DNA from: Linyphia triangularis
Lineage: Eukaryota > Arthropoda > Arachnida > Araneae > Linyphiidae
DNA length: 64,000 nucleotides
Direction of reading: 5' to 3'
NCBI GenBank assembly: GCA_963978545.1
Contig: OZ021730.1
Coordinates: 8,997,796 to 9,061,795 of the forward strand
The notes beneath the pieces are model-generated. The model saw nothing but the letters and a program-made list of their open reading frames with translations. It ran no database searches and was not told where the DNA came from. Shown here in pieces: positions 62,946 to 64,000 of the stretch. A program made the position numbers and the translations under genes. Within the stretch, counting starts at the first letter, position 1, and each line of letters opens with the position of its first letter.

Positions 62946-63942
62946 TACCGTAAAATGGGGTGAATAGGAACAGCGGGGTGAATCGGAACGAAACTTCATG
63001 AAATTACAAATAAATTATTATTTTACACAAATAAAGCAGTTTTATTAATTATATATTTATTTTTCATTTGGTTAACATGTTTTTAATCTTGGAACATGTT
63101 TTATGAGATTTTCAACACTGTCCTATTTTTAAAAAAAATTCTGAAAGCGCGTGCATACAATCCAATGAGTTTTAACCTCTCCAAAACTTATCCCGTAATT
63201 AATAACATGTACCAGTTATAGACTTAACTAATATATTTTTAGGTAAGTATAAACATCCACAACAGCATGCCGTACTTAATTTAACTTGGTTTAAAAAAAA
63301 TTTTATTTTACGAATTTTTATGTTTTGCCTCGTCTCGATTTTGAGATTTGCGGGGTGAATCGGAACACTTGAAAAGTGATATTAAAAAGATGTTTTTGGC
63401 AAGATTATGTTTCACAGAAGATTCAACCTGAAGAAGAGTCTAATTACTCCCTTCAAGACAGTAATCAAGATTGCAGGCTTGAATAAATGTCAGAAGAGGA
63501 GCCTAGTTTCCGCATGGCAGAAACCCCGATTATTCCACTGATTTTTTTCTTTAAATGATTTCGTTATCTTTAAGTTATATGGAAAAATACAAGACTCTAT
63601 GTGAGAAAAGTTTTACACCCACAAGATTATTGCTATATAAGTGTGTTTTACAAAAAGCGCTTATGAACGAAGAGATTTTCTGAAACAAATGAGGATGCTT
63701 TTCTCCTTTCTCAAGATATTTTAAAGAATTTGCAGTCATACGACACGCAAACATAAAGTAGATTAAAAAGTATTTTTAATTTTAACGACTATTTGGTTGA
63801 GTTATAGCAGAGTTATATAAGAGTTAATACGCTTGCAAATATATGATTTGTTTTGACAATAACTGACAAACACAAATTTTATCCGGCATATTAAATGATT
63901 TCTTTATGATAATTTTGTGTTCCTATTCACCACAATGCCTTA
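62946..63942. mobile_element. Candidate 1-kb non-autonomous DNA transposon
   Basis: Left end ACCGTAAAATGGGGTGAATA followed by GGAACA; right end, inverted, AGGCATTGTGGTGAATAGGA followed by ACA. A TA dinucleotide sits at each end, as for Tc1/mariner or pogo insertions. The word GGGGTGAATCGGAAC recurs inside (about 62975 and 63353). No coding capacity. Confidence 0.55.
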
Positions 63943-64000
63943 TTATTTGTTTTTTGTCCCCTGTAAACATTTAAATAAGATCAGACGTAAATTGTAACGA

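Overview
The window is intergenic, transposon-dense DNA of a eukaryote. The families present are typical of arthropod genomes, and a chelicerate (spider) is my best guess from their combination: RNase H-bearing non-LTR retrotransposons with (AACC)n tails, tRNA-derived SINEs, FLYWCH/MULE and mariner-like transposase relics, and a Polinton/Maverick. That guess is inference. The sequence is AT-rich. I see no intact host gene. The only candidates outside mobile elements are a broken ankyrin-repeat gene and a short MADF-domain exon.

Region 1-17838 is a nest of four related non-LTR retrotransposons, all on the minus strand, called L1, L2, C and D here. D (5'-truncated near 17838) was entered by C, whose 5' end is at 14987. 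C's ORF2 was later split twice: by L2 (5301-11180, with a 14-bp target-site duplication) and by the 5'-truncated L1 (1 to about 4549). L2 looks structurally complete with both ORFs open. A SINE sits in D's ORF1.

Region 17839-32155 is a graveyard of relics. It holds a FLYWCH/MULE transposase split by a 56-bp LINE end, a truncated LINE, a Gypsy-like LTR element with LTR, gag and the start of protease, another LINE fragment, several SINEs, and a 730-bp TTAA-flanked MITE. It also holds a broken ankyrin-repeat gene with an internal duplication, a DNA polymerase B relic of a second Polinton, a PIF/Harbinger relic and a second MULE relic.

Region 32156-40556 is a second full-length LINE of the same group (F) with a 13-bp target-site duplication. 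It is interrupted at a TTAA by a Kolobok/Mutator-like DNA transposon (34704-37272).

Region 40839-56606 is a structurally complete Polinton/Maverick, a virus-like self-synthesising DNA transposon, bounded by a 6-bp duplication (CATGAT). Its long terminal inverted repeats carry tRNA-like sequence. On the plus strand it encodes integrase, minor capsid protein, a basic core-like protein, major capsid protein, adenain-type protease, packaging ATPase and two conserved small proteins. On the minus strand are a PC4-like protein and an AlkB-like dioxygenase. A spliced protein-primed DNA polymerase B with a tandemly duplicated zinc-finger exon follows on the plus strand. Several genes are frameshifted and four SINEs have inserted, so this copy is probably dead, although the major capsid ORF is intact.

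Region 56607-64000 holds a mariner-like transposase relic, SINEs of two families with the same (AACC)n tail, direct repeats, a possible MADF exon and two candidate non-autonomous DNA transposons.

The most informative signals are: the shared 3' stem-loop and tail of LINE and SINE; covarying stems in the LINE 5' UTR; ORF2 frames lacking an AUG; and the unusual cargo and duplicated exon of the Polinton.
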